64,000 bases of DNA from Pseudomonadota bacterium (GTDB taxonomy: Bacteria > Pseudomonadota > Alphaproteobacteria > Rhizobiales > Devosiaceae), in NCBI GenBank assembly GCA_023391095.1, contig JAEWBN010000014.1:122939-186938 (forward strand), in the 5' to 3' direction. Under the pieces are notes generated by a model. The model had not been told where the DNA came from, did no database searches, and saw only the letters and a list, made by a program, of their open reading frames with translations. Below, one piece after another: positions 17,457-25,935 of the stretch. The position numbers and the translations under genes are program-made. Every line of letters starts with the position of its first letter. The stretch's first letter is position 1.

Positions 17457-18497
17457 ATGGTCAAGGCAATCCAGATCGGGCTGGGACACTGGGGTTTCAG
17501 CTGGACGAAGGACGTTATCCCCAAAGTTCCCACAGTCGACATGGTTGGCTATGTGGATACCAATCCCGAGGCAACAGCCCGGGTGCAGCAGGAGCTTGGC
17601 GTTGATCCAAAGCTCTGCTTTGCCAGCCTGGAGGATGCCGCACACCACACGGACGCTGTTCTCGCCATCTGCACGCTTCGTACGGAAGCCCACTATCCGG
17701 TCGTCAAACGCTGTTTGGAACTCGGATATAACGTCCTGGTCGAGAAGCCATTCACCACAACCATTGCCCAGGGCAAGGAACTGGTGGCCTTGGCGAAGGC
17801 GCAGGGCAGGGTGTTGATGGTCAGCCAGAACTACCGCCACCAGCCCGCGCCCATCGCCGCTGCTGATCTCATCGCGGACGGTAAGTTCGGCGCCTTGAAC
17901 ATGGTGTCGATCGATTTCCGCCGACACGGGCCCAGCCAGGGATATCGGTATTGGGACATGCCTGATCCGCTTCTGGCCGACATGTCCATCCACCATTTCG
18001 ACCTCATGCGCTTTGTACTTGGGGACGAGCCGGTTCGTCTTTCCTGCCGCACATGGAACCCGCCCGGCAGCCCGTTTCGCTATGATCCGAGCGGCGTCGC
18101 CACGATTGAATTCGCCAAAGGCACAGTCGTGTCCTATCGGGCCAGTTGGATGAATTCCGGCCCGGTTACACCTTGGGCAGGCGAGTGGGTTATGGACGGT
18201 GCCGAGGGGCAGATCGCATGGTCGTCGCGCGATCATTTCCGCGACAAGGCAGGGCCGGACGTGATGACGCTTCGGGCGCTCGATGGACAGCCGCAACCTG
18301 TCCGTCTCGGGGCAATAGCTTTTCCTGATCGCACCGGCACGCTTTCCTCCATTGCAGGGGTCCTTGAAAGCGGGGTTTTTCCTCGCGGATTCAGCTCAGG
18401 CGAAGACAATCTTGGCTCCCTGGCACACGTCCAGGCGTCCATTTTGTCGGCATCGCGTGGAGGCGACTGGGTCGAAATGTCCGAAATTCTGGGATGA
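17457..18497 (+). CDS. Gfo/Idh/MocA family oxidoreductase
   Basis: 346 residues. The N-terminal Rossmann domain starts IQIGLGHWGFSW. The conserved EKPF segment (VLVEKPFTT, near residue 100) and the following QNYRHQP stretch mark the family. The C-terminal alpha/beta domain carries the DMSIHHFDLMRFVLG block that lines the sugar or cyclitol pocket. The substrate cannot be told from sequence. ATG 17457 has AGGAG 8 nt upstream. It lies between lpd and lipA on the same strand but has no obvious link to lipoate chemistry, so it looks like an insertion into an otherwise functional neighbourhood. Confidence 0.85.
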   Translation: MVKAIQIGLGHWGFSWTKDVIPKVPTVDMVGYVDTNPEATARVQQELGVDPKLCFASLEDAAHHTDAVLAICTLRTEAHYPVVKRCLELGYNVLVEKPFTTTIAQGKELVALAKAQGRVLMVSQNYRHQPAPIAAADLIADGKFGALNMVSIDFRRHGPSQGYRYWDMPDPLLADMSIHHFDLMRFVLGDEPVRLSCRTWNPPGSPFRYDPSGVATIEFAKGTVVSYRASWMNSGPVTPWAGEWVMDGAEGQIAWSSRDHFRDKAGPDVMTLRALDGQPQPVRLGAIAFPDRTGTLSSIAGVLESGVFPRGFSSGEDNLGSLAHVQASILSASRGGDWVEMSEILG

Positions 18498-18527
18498 CAC
18501 CTGCATAGCAGCGATACAAAGGCTGGG

Positions 18528-18556
18528 TTGAACCGGCCGACCAAGGGAGCGATATA
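18528..18556 (+). promoter_or_regulatory. Candidate housekeeping promoter for lipA
   Basis: TTGAAC (18528-18533), 17-nt spacer, GATATA (18551-18556), 26 nt upstream of the lipA ATG. Good spacing but a weak -10; sequence match only. Confidence 0.4.
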
Positions 18557-18582
18557 GGGGTAGAACCCCAGTCAGGACTGAC

Positions 18583-19533
18583 ATGGTCACGCTCATCGAC
18601 ACCGCGGCTCGGCCGCGCCACCCCGAAAAGGCCAATCGGCCCGAAAGCATCGTGCTGCGCAAGCCGGACTGGATCCGAGTAAAGGCGCCGGGCTCACCGG
18701 TCTACAAAGAGACTCAGCAGATCGTGCGCGAGAACAATCTCGTCACCGTCTGCGAGGAGGCCGGCTGCCCCAATATCGGCGAGTGCTGGTCGAAGAAGCA
18801 TGCCACCATGATGATCATGGGCGAGATCTGCACGCGCGCTTGCGCCTTCTGCAACGTGCGGACAGGGCTTCCGACTGCGCTTGATCCCAACGAGCCGGAG
18901 AATGTCGCCAATGCTGTGGCCAAGCTCGGTCTCGAGCATGTCGTCATCACCTCGGTGGACCGGGACGACCTGGCCGACGGTGGTGCGCAGCATTTCGCCG
19001 ATGTGATCCTGGCGATCCGCGCCCGCAATCCGCGCACGACTATTGAAATTCTGACCCCTGACTTCCTGCGCAAGGAAGGCGCCCTCGAAATCGTCGTGGC
19101 CGCAAAGCCAGATGTTTTCAACCACAACCTTGAGACGGTGCCCTCCAAATATCTCAAGGTTCGTCCAGGCGCGCGCTACTTCCATTCGATCCGGCTGTTG
19201 CAGCGGGTCAAGGAACTGGATCCCACCATCTTTACCAAGTCCGGTATCATGGTCGGCCTGGGCGAAGAGCGGAATGAAGTGCTCCAACTCATGGATGACC
19301 TGCGTTCGGCCGATGTGGATTTTCTGACCATCGGCCAATATCTGCAGCCAACCAAGAAGCACTACCCGCTGCAGCGGTTCGTAACGCCGGAGGAGTTCAA
19401 GTCCTTTGCGACGGTGGCCACCGCCAAGGGCTTCCTGTTGGTGTCGTCCAGCCCGCTGACCCGCTCATCGCACCATGCTGGCGAAGACTTTGCCCGGCTT
19501 CGCGCCAACCGCATGGCAAGGCTTGGACACTGA
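18583..19533 (+). CDS. lipA: Lipoyl synthase
   Basis: 316 residues, a radical SAM enzyme that inserts two sulfurs into octanoyl groups on lipoyl domains. The auxiliary cluster cysteines are Cys57, Cys62 and Cys68 (CEEAGCPNIGEC). The radical SAM cluster cysteines are Cys83, Cys87 and Cys90 (CTRACAFC). The C-terminal serine ligand lies in TRSSHHAGED. It is placed just downstream of the pdh cluster, whose PdhB and PdhC lipoyl domains are its substrates. The next gene starts at the base after the stop. Confidence 0.97.
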   Translation: MVTLIDTAARPRHPEKANRPESIVLRKPDWIRVKAPGSPVYKETQQIVRENNLVTVCEEAGCPNIGECWSKKHATMMIMGEICTRACAFCNVRTGLPTALDPNEPENVANAVAKLGLEHVVITSVDRDDLADGGAQHFADVILAIRARNPRTTIEILTPDFLRKEGALEIVVAAKPDVFNHNLETVPSKYLKVRPGARYFHSIRLLQRVKELDPTIFTKSGIMVGLGEERNEVLQLMDDLRSADVDFLTIGQYLQPTKKHYPLQRFVTPEEFKSFATVATAKGFLLVSSSPLTRSSHHAGEDFARLRANRMARLGH

Positions 19534-19977
19534 ATGAAGCGGTACTACGAACGGCATGTGCCGCATCTGCCGGAGCGGATGTTCGACATTGTAGCCGATC
19601 TCTCTGACTATCCGCGCTTCGTGCCGAACTGCAGCGCCATGCATGTTCGGCCTGACCCCGGCGCGAACGGTCGCGACGTGCGTCTTGCGCGGATGACCAT
19701 TGCATTCGGCCCCATCACGCAGGCCTATACAAGCCGGGTTACCCTGGACCGGGAAGCGCGAACAATCCGCGCAAAGGCCGTCGATGGGCCGTTTGCCTAT
19801 CTCGACAGCCTGTGGAGCTTCGAGCCGGAAGGGCAGGGGACACGTGTACGGTTCGAGATCGACTTCAAGATCTCCAACCCGCTGATCGCTGCCGTTGCCG
19901 AACCCGCGTTTGCCGCCAAGCAGGAAGAGATCATGCGCGCCTTCTGCGACGAGGCAGATCGCCGGTTTGGCGCGTGA
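19534..19977 (+). CDS. COQ10/RatA-type START-domain protein
   Basis: 147 residues, one polyketide cyclase/START-like fold. It begins MKRYYERHVPHLPERMFDIVADL, with the typical YPRFVPNC block, and ends with the long C-terminal helix. Bacterial relatives act like COQ10, binding ubiquinone or its precursors. The RatA toxin label for this family is less likely here. It abuts lipA with no gap, so it is co-translated; both serve respiratory metabolism. Confidence 0.85.
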   Translation: MKRYYERHVPHLPERMFDIVADLSDYPRFVPNCSAMHVRPDPGANGRDVRLARMTIAFGPITQAYTSRVTLDREARTIRAKAVDGPFAYLDSLWSFEPEGQGTRVRFEIDFKISNPLIAAVAEPAFAAKQEEIMRAFCDEADRRFGA

Positions 19978-19978
19978 G

Positions 19979-20263
19979 ATGAGCGGCCAAGTGCGCCTTC
20001 GCGGGAGGCTTATTTGTGCTACGGCATTAGAGGCTGAGGCGGTGCATACGCATTTGCCAAACCACATTCGGCTGACCCGCGCCGAGCCGGGCTGCCTGCG
20101 TTTCGAGGTGTTGCCAACAAGCGATCCAATGGTGTGGACCGTGGAGGAGACCTTCGTGGATCAGCATGCTTTCGAGGCGCACCAGGCGCGGACGAGGAGC
20201 TCGGAATGGGCACATGAAACCGCATCGATTCGTCGCGAATACGAGATCACGACCGCGCTGTAG
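19979..20263 (+). CDS. Antibiotic biosynthesis monooxygenase (ABM)-like small protein
   Basis: 94 residues, a single dimeric ferredoxin-like ABM domain: strand LRGRLICA, helix with HIRLTRAEPGCLRFEVL, then EETFVDQHAFEAHQA. Start ATG 19979 is one base after the previous stop. Such proteins are often quinol or heme-related oxygenases, but no catalytic residues can be assigned. It is third in the lipA unit. Confidence 0.72.
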   Translation: MSGQVRLRGRLICATALEAEAVHTHLPNHIRLTRAEPGCLRFEVLPTSDPMVWTVEETFVDQHAFEAHQARTRSSEWAHETASIRREYEITTAL

Positions 20264-20283
20264 TGTCTGAACGGAAGTCGTTC

Positions 20284-20784
20284 CTAGGCAGGATCGCTGG
20301 TCAGAACTTGCAGGACAAGGTCCAGCGCAGCATCGACAGTAGCGCGACGAATACCGTCGCGACCCAGATCGCCGAACTTGTGTTCAATGACCACCGTGGC
20401 CAGCTCGGAAGAAACTGCAACATAGACAAGACCGACGGGCTTGCGTTCGCTGCCGCCGTCCGGGCCCGCAATGCCGGTGACTGCCACGGCATAGTCGACG
20501 CGCGCAGTATTGCGGGCGCCGTCTGCCATGGCTCGAGCCACCTGGTTGCTGACGGCGCCGTAGTCGCGGATCAGGCGTGGCTGAACCTGGATCATCTTAG
20601 ACTTGGCGGAATTGGCATAAGTGATGTAGCCGCCATAAAGCGCCGCCGACGCGCCCGGAATATCGGTGAGCGCCGCCGCGATCAAACCGCCCGTGCAGCT
20701 CTCGGCCGTGACAATCGTCTGCTTGCGCTCTGAGAGAATATCTATGATCTGCTTGCCCGGACCAGGCTTCTCTTTTGTCGCCAT
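20284..20784 (-). CDS. CinA-family nicotinamide-nucleotide amidase (stand-alone C-terminal domain)
   Basis: 166 residues, corresponding to the deamidase domain of CinA/PncC, which converts NMN to NaMN in pyridine salvage. The AESCTGG loop near residue 27 carries the catalytic Ser, and AVTGIAGPDGGS is the second family signature. No N-terminal molybdopterin-like domain is present. Its ATG directly follows the ispDF stop with no spacing, so the two are translationally coupled. Confidence 0.88.
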   Translation of the reverse strand: MATKEKPGPGKQIIDILSERKQTIVTAESCTGGLIAAALTDIPGASAALYGGYITYANSAKSKMIQVQPRLIRDYGAVSNQVARAMADGARNTARVDYAVAVTGIAGPDGGSERKPVGLVYVAVSSELATVVIEHKFGDLGRDGIRRATVDAALDLVLQVLTSDPA

Positions 20785-21975
20785 TCAGTCCGCCCTCGGA
20801 ACTTCGACGCTCGCACTTGCCATGGCCACGATGCCTTCCTCCCGCCCGATGAAACCAAGCTTTTCGTTGGTTGTTGCCTTGATGGCCACCCTGTCTTCGG
20901 CGATGCCCAAAGTCTGCGCGATGACACGGCGCATTTCGGCGACATGGGGGACGATCCTCGGCGCTTCGGCAACGATTGTCACGTCGCAATTGACGATGCG
21001 GCCAGCCTTCTGCTGTACGAGATTGCCCGCATGGGCCAGGAAGATCGTTGAAGCGGCGCCGCGCCACTGAGGATCGCTTGGTGGGAAATGTACGCCGATA
21101 TCCCCCTCACCAATGGCTCCGAGAATCGCGTCCGTCAGGGCATGAAGGCCAACGTCGGCGTCCGAGTGGCCCTTCAAACGCGCAGTATGAGGAATCTTTA
21201 CCCCGCAAAGCCAAACCGCGTCGCCCGGCTCAAGCTGATGGACGTCGTAGCCGGTCCCGATGCGGGTTTCCATGGCGGTGCCTTTCGTGACGATCTGCTC
21301 GGCTCGAGCGAAATCCTGAGGATGAGTGATTTTGATGTTGGTCGGGTCGCCATCAACCATCGCCACGCGCAGGCCTGCCCATTCGGCAATTTCCGCGTCG
21401 TCCGTGAAGTCCCGCTTTACTGAACCGGCACGCATGTGCGCCGAAAAAATCTGCCCAAAGCGGAAGCCTTGAGGGGTTTGCGCGGCATAGAGCTGGCGTC
21501 GGTCTTCGGTGGTGGCTACTTCCTGTCCGTTGGCCGACCTTTTGATCGTGTCCGTGACGGGTAGTGTCGGCAGCGCGCCGTCAAAGTGCTGGAGCCGGTC
21601 GACGACGGCGCCAATCAGTTGAGCGCTGGCGAAAGGTCGCGCCGCGTCCTGCACCAACACCAGGTCCGGCCGTAACGGCGCCAAAGCCTTCAGGCCCTCA
21701 AGGACGGACGCCTGGCGGCTCGTTCCTCCTACTACCGGCGCGAGCAAACGCGGGTCGTCCAAGCCGAGCCTACCAAAAAGCCCAGCATGCTCTGCATTGA
21801 TCACAGGGAGGACAAAGGTGACGGCGGGAATATCGAGGAAAGCCCTTATCGTTCGCGAAAGAACCGGTATTCCGGCTACCAGACGATACTGTTTCGGCGT
21901 CGTATTGCCGTCCTGTCCGGCGCGTTCGCCCTTGCCGGCTGCGACGATGATGACGGCTATGGATTTTGGGCGCAT
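20785..21975 (-). CDS. ispDF: Bifunctional IspD/IspF, MEP isoprenoid pathway
   Basis: 396 residues in two enzymes. IspD (about 1-232), the CTP:methylerythritol phosphate cytidylyltransferase, has VAAGKGERAG and the VLVQDAARPF motif. IspF (about 236-396), the cyclodiphosphate synthase, has GTGYDVH with metal ligands Asp244 and His246, and HSDADVGLHALTDA. The fusion is common in alphaproteobacteria and in some other proteobacteria. It is divergent from dusB across a 175-bp gap. Confidence 0.96.
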   Translation of the reverse strand: MRPKSIAVIIVAAGKGERAGQDGNTTPKQYRLVAGIPVLSRTIRAFLDIPAVTFVLPVINAEHAGLFGRLGLDDPRLLAPVVGGTSRQASVLEGLKALAPLRPDLVLVQDAARPFASAQLIGAVVDRLQHFDGALPTLPVTDTIKRSANGQEVATTEDRRQLYAAQTPQGFRFGQIFSAHMRAGSVKRDFTDDAEIAEWAGLRVAMVDGDPTNIKITHPQDFARAEQIVTKGTAMETRIGTGYDVHQLEPGDAVWLCGVKIPHTARLKGHSDADVGLHALTDAILGAIGEGDIGVHFPPSDPQWRGAASTIFLAHAGNLVQQKAGRIVNCDVTIVAEAPRIVPHVAEMRRVIAQTLGIAEDRVAIKATTNEKLGFIGREEGIVAMASASVEVPRAD

Positions 21976-22150
21976 GGCGTTATAGGCACTGACTCGATAC
22001 CGTCATGTCTATCGTCTAGCCCTCTGCCTGCCATGCGGCAAGAGCAGGGCTGATTTCTGGCAAGGCCGCTTGCAGAAGCTGTTGCGTCATCCGGCAAAAT
22101 GACTATTGTGCGGGCAAGATTTAAGCACTGGTCATTTCTGGGGCATTTCA

Positions 22151-23152
22151 TTGGCAGACACTGCCTGCACATTAAGCATCGGCGGGCACGAGATACGCAA
22201 CCGCGCGTTTCTGGCCCCGATGGCGGGCATAACCGACCGGCCGTTTCGTGAGATCGCAGAGCGGTACGGCGCCGGCCTCGTCGTATCCGAAATGATTGCG
22301 AGTGCTGCGCTTGGGACAGGGCACCAGGACATGGTGCGCAAGCTTACCCGAGCGGGGACGCTCCCCCACATGGTGCAGCTCGCAGGCTGCGAGCCGCGCT
22401 GGATGGCCGAAGGCGCTCGTATCGCCGAGAGCGCGGGCGCCGATATTGTCGACATAAATTTTGGTTGCCCCGCCAAACGCGTGACCAGCGGCTATGCGGG
22501 TTCTGCCCTGATGCGGGTCCCGGATCAGGCGCTCGCCATTGTGGAGGCCGTTGCAGGAGCAACAAAGCTCCCGGTCACCGTCAAGATGCGGCTCGGCTGG
22601 GATGAAGACAGCCTAAATGCATCAACCATTGCCCGTCTTGCTGTCGGCGCCGGGGCTCAGATGATCACGGTGCATGGTCGCACACGCCAGCAGTTCTATA
22701 AGGGACAGGCGCGCTGGAGCCTTGTACGTGACGTTGTGGAAGCCGTGCCGGTGCCCGTGGTGGTCAACGGCGACATTACAGACCTTTCAGCCGCGCGCGA
22801 GGCATTAGCGCAGTCCGGCGCAGCTGCGGTGATGCTAGGGCGCGGGGCGCAGGGTCAGCCATGGCGTGTCGGAGAGATAGGCGCCGGCCTTGCCGGGAAG
22901 CAGCCTCCGGCGACTCCCAAGGGCGCTGAACTCGCTGACCTCATCAGCACGCATTACGAGGAAATGTTGATCGATTACGGCATTGAGGTCGGACTGCGCG
23001 CGGCTCGGAAACACCTGGATTGGTATGCTGAGGCTGCGGGTCTCGGTCTGGACAAGTCGACGCGAAAGGCGCTGCTTGACAATGACCAGCCCGGGGACGT
23101 TCTGAGCCTCATCAAGCGGCTTTTCGATGGCGACTGGAGGGCTGCAGCGTGA
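22151..23152 (+). CDS. dusB: tRNA-dihydrouridine synthase (DusB/NifR3 type)
   Basis: 333 residues, an FMN-dependent enzyme reducing uridines in the tRNA D-loop. Family blocks: FLAPMAGITDRPFRE near residue 20, DINFGCPAKRV (active-site Cys) near residue 103, the HGRTRQQFYKG stretch, and GRGAQGQPW. I chose TTG 22151; an in-frame GTG at 22106 would add 15 residues that look unconserved. The gene runs into ntrB with a 4-nt overlap. The nifR3-ntrB-ntrC order is classical in alphaproteobacteria. Confidence 0.92.
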   Translation: MADTACTLSIGGHEIRNRAFLAPMAGITDRPFREIAERYGAGLVVSEMIASAALGTGHQDMVRKLTRAGTLPHMVQLAGCEPRWMAEGARIAESAGADIVDINFGCPAKRVTSGYAGSALMRVPDQALAIVEAVAGATKLPVTVKMRLGWDEDSLNASTIARLAVGAGAQMITVHGRTRQQFYKGQARWSLVRDVVEAVPVPVVVNGDITDLSAAREALAQSGAAAVMLGRGAQGQPWRVGEIGAGLAGKQPPATPKGAELADLISTHYEEMLIDYGIEVGLRAARKHLDWYAEAAGLGLDKSTRKALLDNDQPGDVLSLIKRLFDGDWRAAA

Positions 23153-24288
23153 GTGCCGTCGAAGTTCTAAGCGAAGATGTCGTTCCGGCCCGTTCGGTGC
23201 TGCAGGCTTTGCCGCAGCCCATCCTGGTGGTCGACGAGACCCGCCACATTCAGTTCGTGAACTACGCTGGCGAGGCTTTCTTTGGCGCTTCGCTCAGCGT
23301 GCTGACCCGGCAGACGCTGGATGATCTGATCGCCTTCGGCTCTCCGATCATCTCCCTGGTTGAAACCGTGGTGCAGCGGCGCGCGCCCATGACGGAGTAC
23401 CGCGTGCGCGTTGGCTCGTCCCGGTTCGGGGACGAACGGATTGCCGATGTGTTTGCCAGCCCCATATCCGACACCGACGGTCGCGTGGCCATCCTGATCC
23501 AGGAGCGCACGATGGCGGACAAGATCGACCGGCAAATGGTGTCGCGCGGTGCGGCTCGGTCTGTGACCGGGCTCGCATCCATGCTTGCCCACGAGATCAA
23601 GAACCCGCTTTCGGGCATCCGTGGTGCTGCGCAATTGCTGGAGCAATCGGTTGCCAATGATGAGATCCCACTGGCCCGCCTGATCCGCGAGGAAACAGAC
23701 CGGATTGTGGGCCTTATTGATCGGGTGGAGGTGTTCGGCGATGAGCGTCCGCTCGAGCGTGAGCCCATCAATATTCACATCATTCTCGACCGGGTGAAAT
23801 TGCTTGCACGCAACGGCGTGGCACGGGGAATTACCTTTTCGGAGGATTATGATCCGTCGCTGCCGCCGGTTTTCGGCAACCGTGACCAACTGATCCAGAT
23901 CTTCCTGAACCTGATCAAGAACGCCTCCGAAGCGCTTGAACGGACACAGAAACCTGAGATCAAGCTCTCGACGGCATTCCGTCCCGGCATCCGGATCAGC
24001 GTCGCCGGAGTCGCTGAACGCATATCGCTGCCGCTGGAAATCGTCATCGAAGACAACGGACCGGGCGTCCCGCCAGACATCCTGCCGTTTCTGTTCGATC
24101 CCTTTGTGACAACCAAGACCAATGGGTCGGGCCTCGGCCTTGCCCTTGTTGCCAAGATCGTCGGCGACCATGGCGGCGTCATCGACTGCGACAGCCGCCC
24201 GGGGCGAACGCGATTCCGAATTTTGCTGCCCGTCGCGAGCGGCGCATTCCAGACACCTGCCGACGCCGAAGAGAGTTCCGCCCAATGA
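23149..24288 (+). CDS. ntrB: Nitrogen regulation sensor histidine kinase NtrB
   Basis: 379 residues, cytoplasmic, starting at GTG 23149 inside the dusB stop. PAS domain (about 15-120), HisKA with the phospho-acceptor His148 in LAHEIKNPLSG, then HATPase with EDNGPGVPP (G1) and GSGLGLALV (G2). It phosphorylates NtrC under nitrogen limitation, under PII control. It overlaps ntrC by 4 nt. Confidence 0.94.
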   Translation: MSAVEVLSEDVVPARSVLQALPQPILVVDETRHIQFVNYAGEAFFGASLSVLTRQTLDDLIAFGSPIISLVETVVQRRAPMTEYRVRVGSSRFGDERIADVFASPISDTDGRVAILIQERTMADKIDRQMVSRGAARSVTGLASMLAHEIKNPLSGIRGAAQLLEQSVANDEIPLARLIREETDRIVGLIDRVEVFGDERPLEREPINIHIILDRVKLLARNGVARGITFSEDYDPSLPPVFGNRDQLIQIFLNLIKNASEALERTQKPEIKLSTAFRPGIRISVAGVAERISLPLEIVIEDNGPGVPPDILPFLFDPFVTTKTNGSGLGLALVAKIVGDHGGVIDCDSRPGRTRFRILLPVASGAFQTPADAEESSAQ

Positions 24289-25733
24289 GCCATGTCGTTC
24301 TGCTTGCTGATGACGATGCTGCCATCCGCATGGTTCTCAACCAGGCGCTCACCAGGGCTGGCTACGAGGTGCGCCCCACCGGAAACATATCCACGATGTG
24401 GAACTGGGTGAGCCGTGGGGAAGGCGATATTCTTATCACGGATGTAGCGATGCCTGACGGCAACGCGTTTGAGGTCATGCCGAAGATCAAGAAGATCCGG
24501 CCCGACCTGCCGATGATCGTCATGAGTGCTCAGAACACGTTCATGACGGCAATCCGGGCTTCGGAAGTGGGTGCATATGAGTACCTGCCCAAGCCATTCG
24601 ACATCACAGAGGTGCTCTCCGTGGTATCGCGAGCGCTAGCTGACGCCAAGAAGCCGTCTGCGTCCGGGCGCAAGGCTGAAGAACCTGGCGAATCCATGCC
24701 CTTGGTGGGCCGCTCCACGGCCATGCAGGACATTTACCGTGCATTGGCGCGCCTGATGCAGACCGATCTCACCGTAATGATCACGGGCGAGAGCGGCACC
24801 GGTAAGGAACTGGTGGCCCGCGCGCTGCACGACTTCGGCAAGCGCCGCAATGGCCCGTTTGTTGCCATCAACATGGCCGCTATCCCACGCGACCTTATCG
24901 AGGCCGAACTTTTCGGTCACGAAAAGGGCGCTTTCACGGGCGCGAACAATCGATCTTCGGGTCGTTTCGAGCAGGCAGAGGGCGGTACGCTGTTCCTCGA
25001 CGAGATCGGCGACATGCCCATGGACGCCCAGACGCGCCTGCTGCGTGTTCTGCAGGAGGGCGAATACACGATGGTCGGGGGGCGGTCCGCGATCAAGACC
25101 AATGTGCGCATTGTGGCAGCGACACATCGGGATCTCAGCCAGATGATCCGGCAGGGGCTGTTTCGCGAGGACCTCTACTATCGCCTCAACGTCGTGCCCA
25201 TCCGCCTGCCGCCGCTGCGCGAGCGGGTGGACGACATTGCCGATCTTGCCCAGCATTTCCTACGTTCGGCCGAGCGCGAAGGCGACCCCGTTAAAACGAT
25301 ATCGCCAGAAGCTATTAGGTTGATGCAGAACTACTCATGGCCGGGTAACGTCCGCGAACTGGAGAATCTGGTTCGCCGGCTGTCAGCGCTTTATGCAGAC
25401 GAGCAGATTTCCGCCGAGATCGTTCAGAACGAACTCAATATTGCGGATCGTGCTCCGGTCAATTCGGGCGGTGGTCCGGTGGACATCTCCACCGCCGTCG
25501 AAACCCATGTGGGTCAGATGCTGCGCGAGCACGAGCCTAACCTTCCGCCGGCGGGCATGTATCAGCGGGTGATCGACAAGGTTGAGGCCCCGCTGATCGC
25601 GATGGCGCTCAATGCGTGCGGTGGGAACCAGATCAAGGCAGCCGACCTTCTCGGCCTCAATCGCAATACCTTGCGCAAGAAGATCCGGACCCACAGCATC
25701 GAGATCATAAAGCACAGTCGCAGGAACGGCTGA
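24285..25733 (+). CDS. ntrC: Nitrogen regulation response regulator NtrC
   Basis: 482 residues. Receiver domain with phospho-acceptor Asp53 (ITDVAMPDG); sigma-54 AAA+ domain with Walker A GESGTGKE, an intact GAFTGA loop and Walker B GGTLFLDEIGD; Fis-type HTH at the C-terminus (IKAADLLGLNRNTLRKKI). All parts needed to activate sigma-54 promoters are present, unlike NtrX below. Confidence 0.95.
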   Translation: MSHVVLLADDDAAIRMVLNQALTRAGYEVRPTGNISTMWNWVSRGEGDILITDVAMPDGNAFEVMPKIKKIRPDLPMIVMSAQNTFMTAIRASEVGAYEYLPKPFDITEVLSVVSRALADAKKPSASGRKAEEPGESMPLVGRSTAMQDIYRALARLMQTDLTVMITGESGTGKELVARALHDFGKRRNGPFVAINMAAIPRDLIEAELFGHEKGAFTGANNRSSGRFEQAEGGTLFLDEIGDMPMDAQTRLLRVLQEGEYTMVGGRSAIKTNVRIVAATHRDLSQMIRQGLFREDLYYRLNVVPIRLPPLRERVDDIADLAQHFLRSAEREGDPVKTISPEAIRLMQNYSWPGNVRELENLVRRLSALYADEQISAEIVQNELNIADRAPVNSGGGPVDISTAVETHVGQMLREHEPNLPPAGMYQRVIDKVEAPLIAMALNACGGNQIKAADLLGLNRNTLRKKIRTHSIEIIKHSRRNG

Positions 25734-25935
25734 GGCGGCATTATCCCTCCATTCTCTCTACGGCATTCCGTTGGCTGCCTGTCAGCACGAGTGTCACATT
25801 TCGGCAACATTTATGTTGAAGGGTCGCCCGAATTGGGTCAGGCTTCATCCTTCACCGGTCTGGCAAGGTGTATGTTACCAGCCAGCGGAAGGACACGGGT
25901 AACGTACCCGGCGACGCAGAGGACCTAGCGCATTA
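25734..25935. other. ntrC-ntrY intergenic region with two dyads
   Basis: 202 bp without a gene. It holds CAACAT-TT-ATGTTG (25805-25818) and CGGGTA-ACG-TACCCG (25896-25910). The first could be a regulator site; the second could be a hairpin just before the ntrY start. No T-run makes either a clear terminator. Confidence 0.4.
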
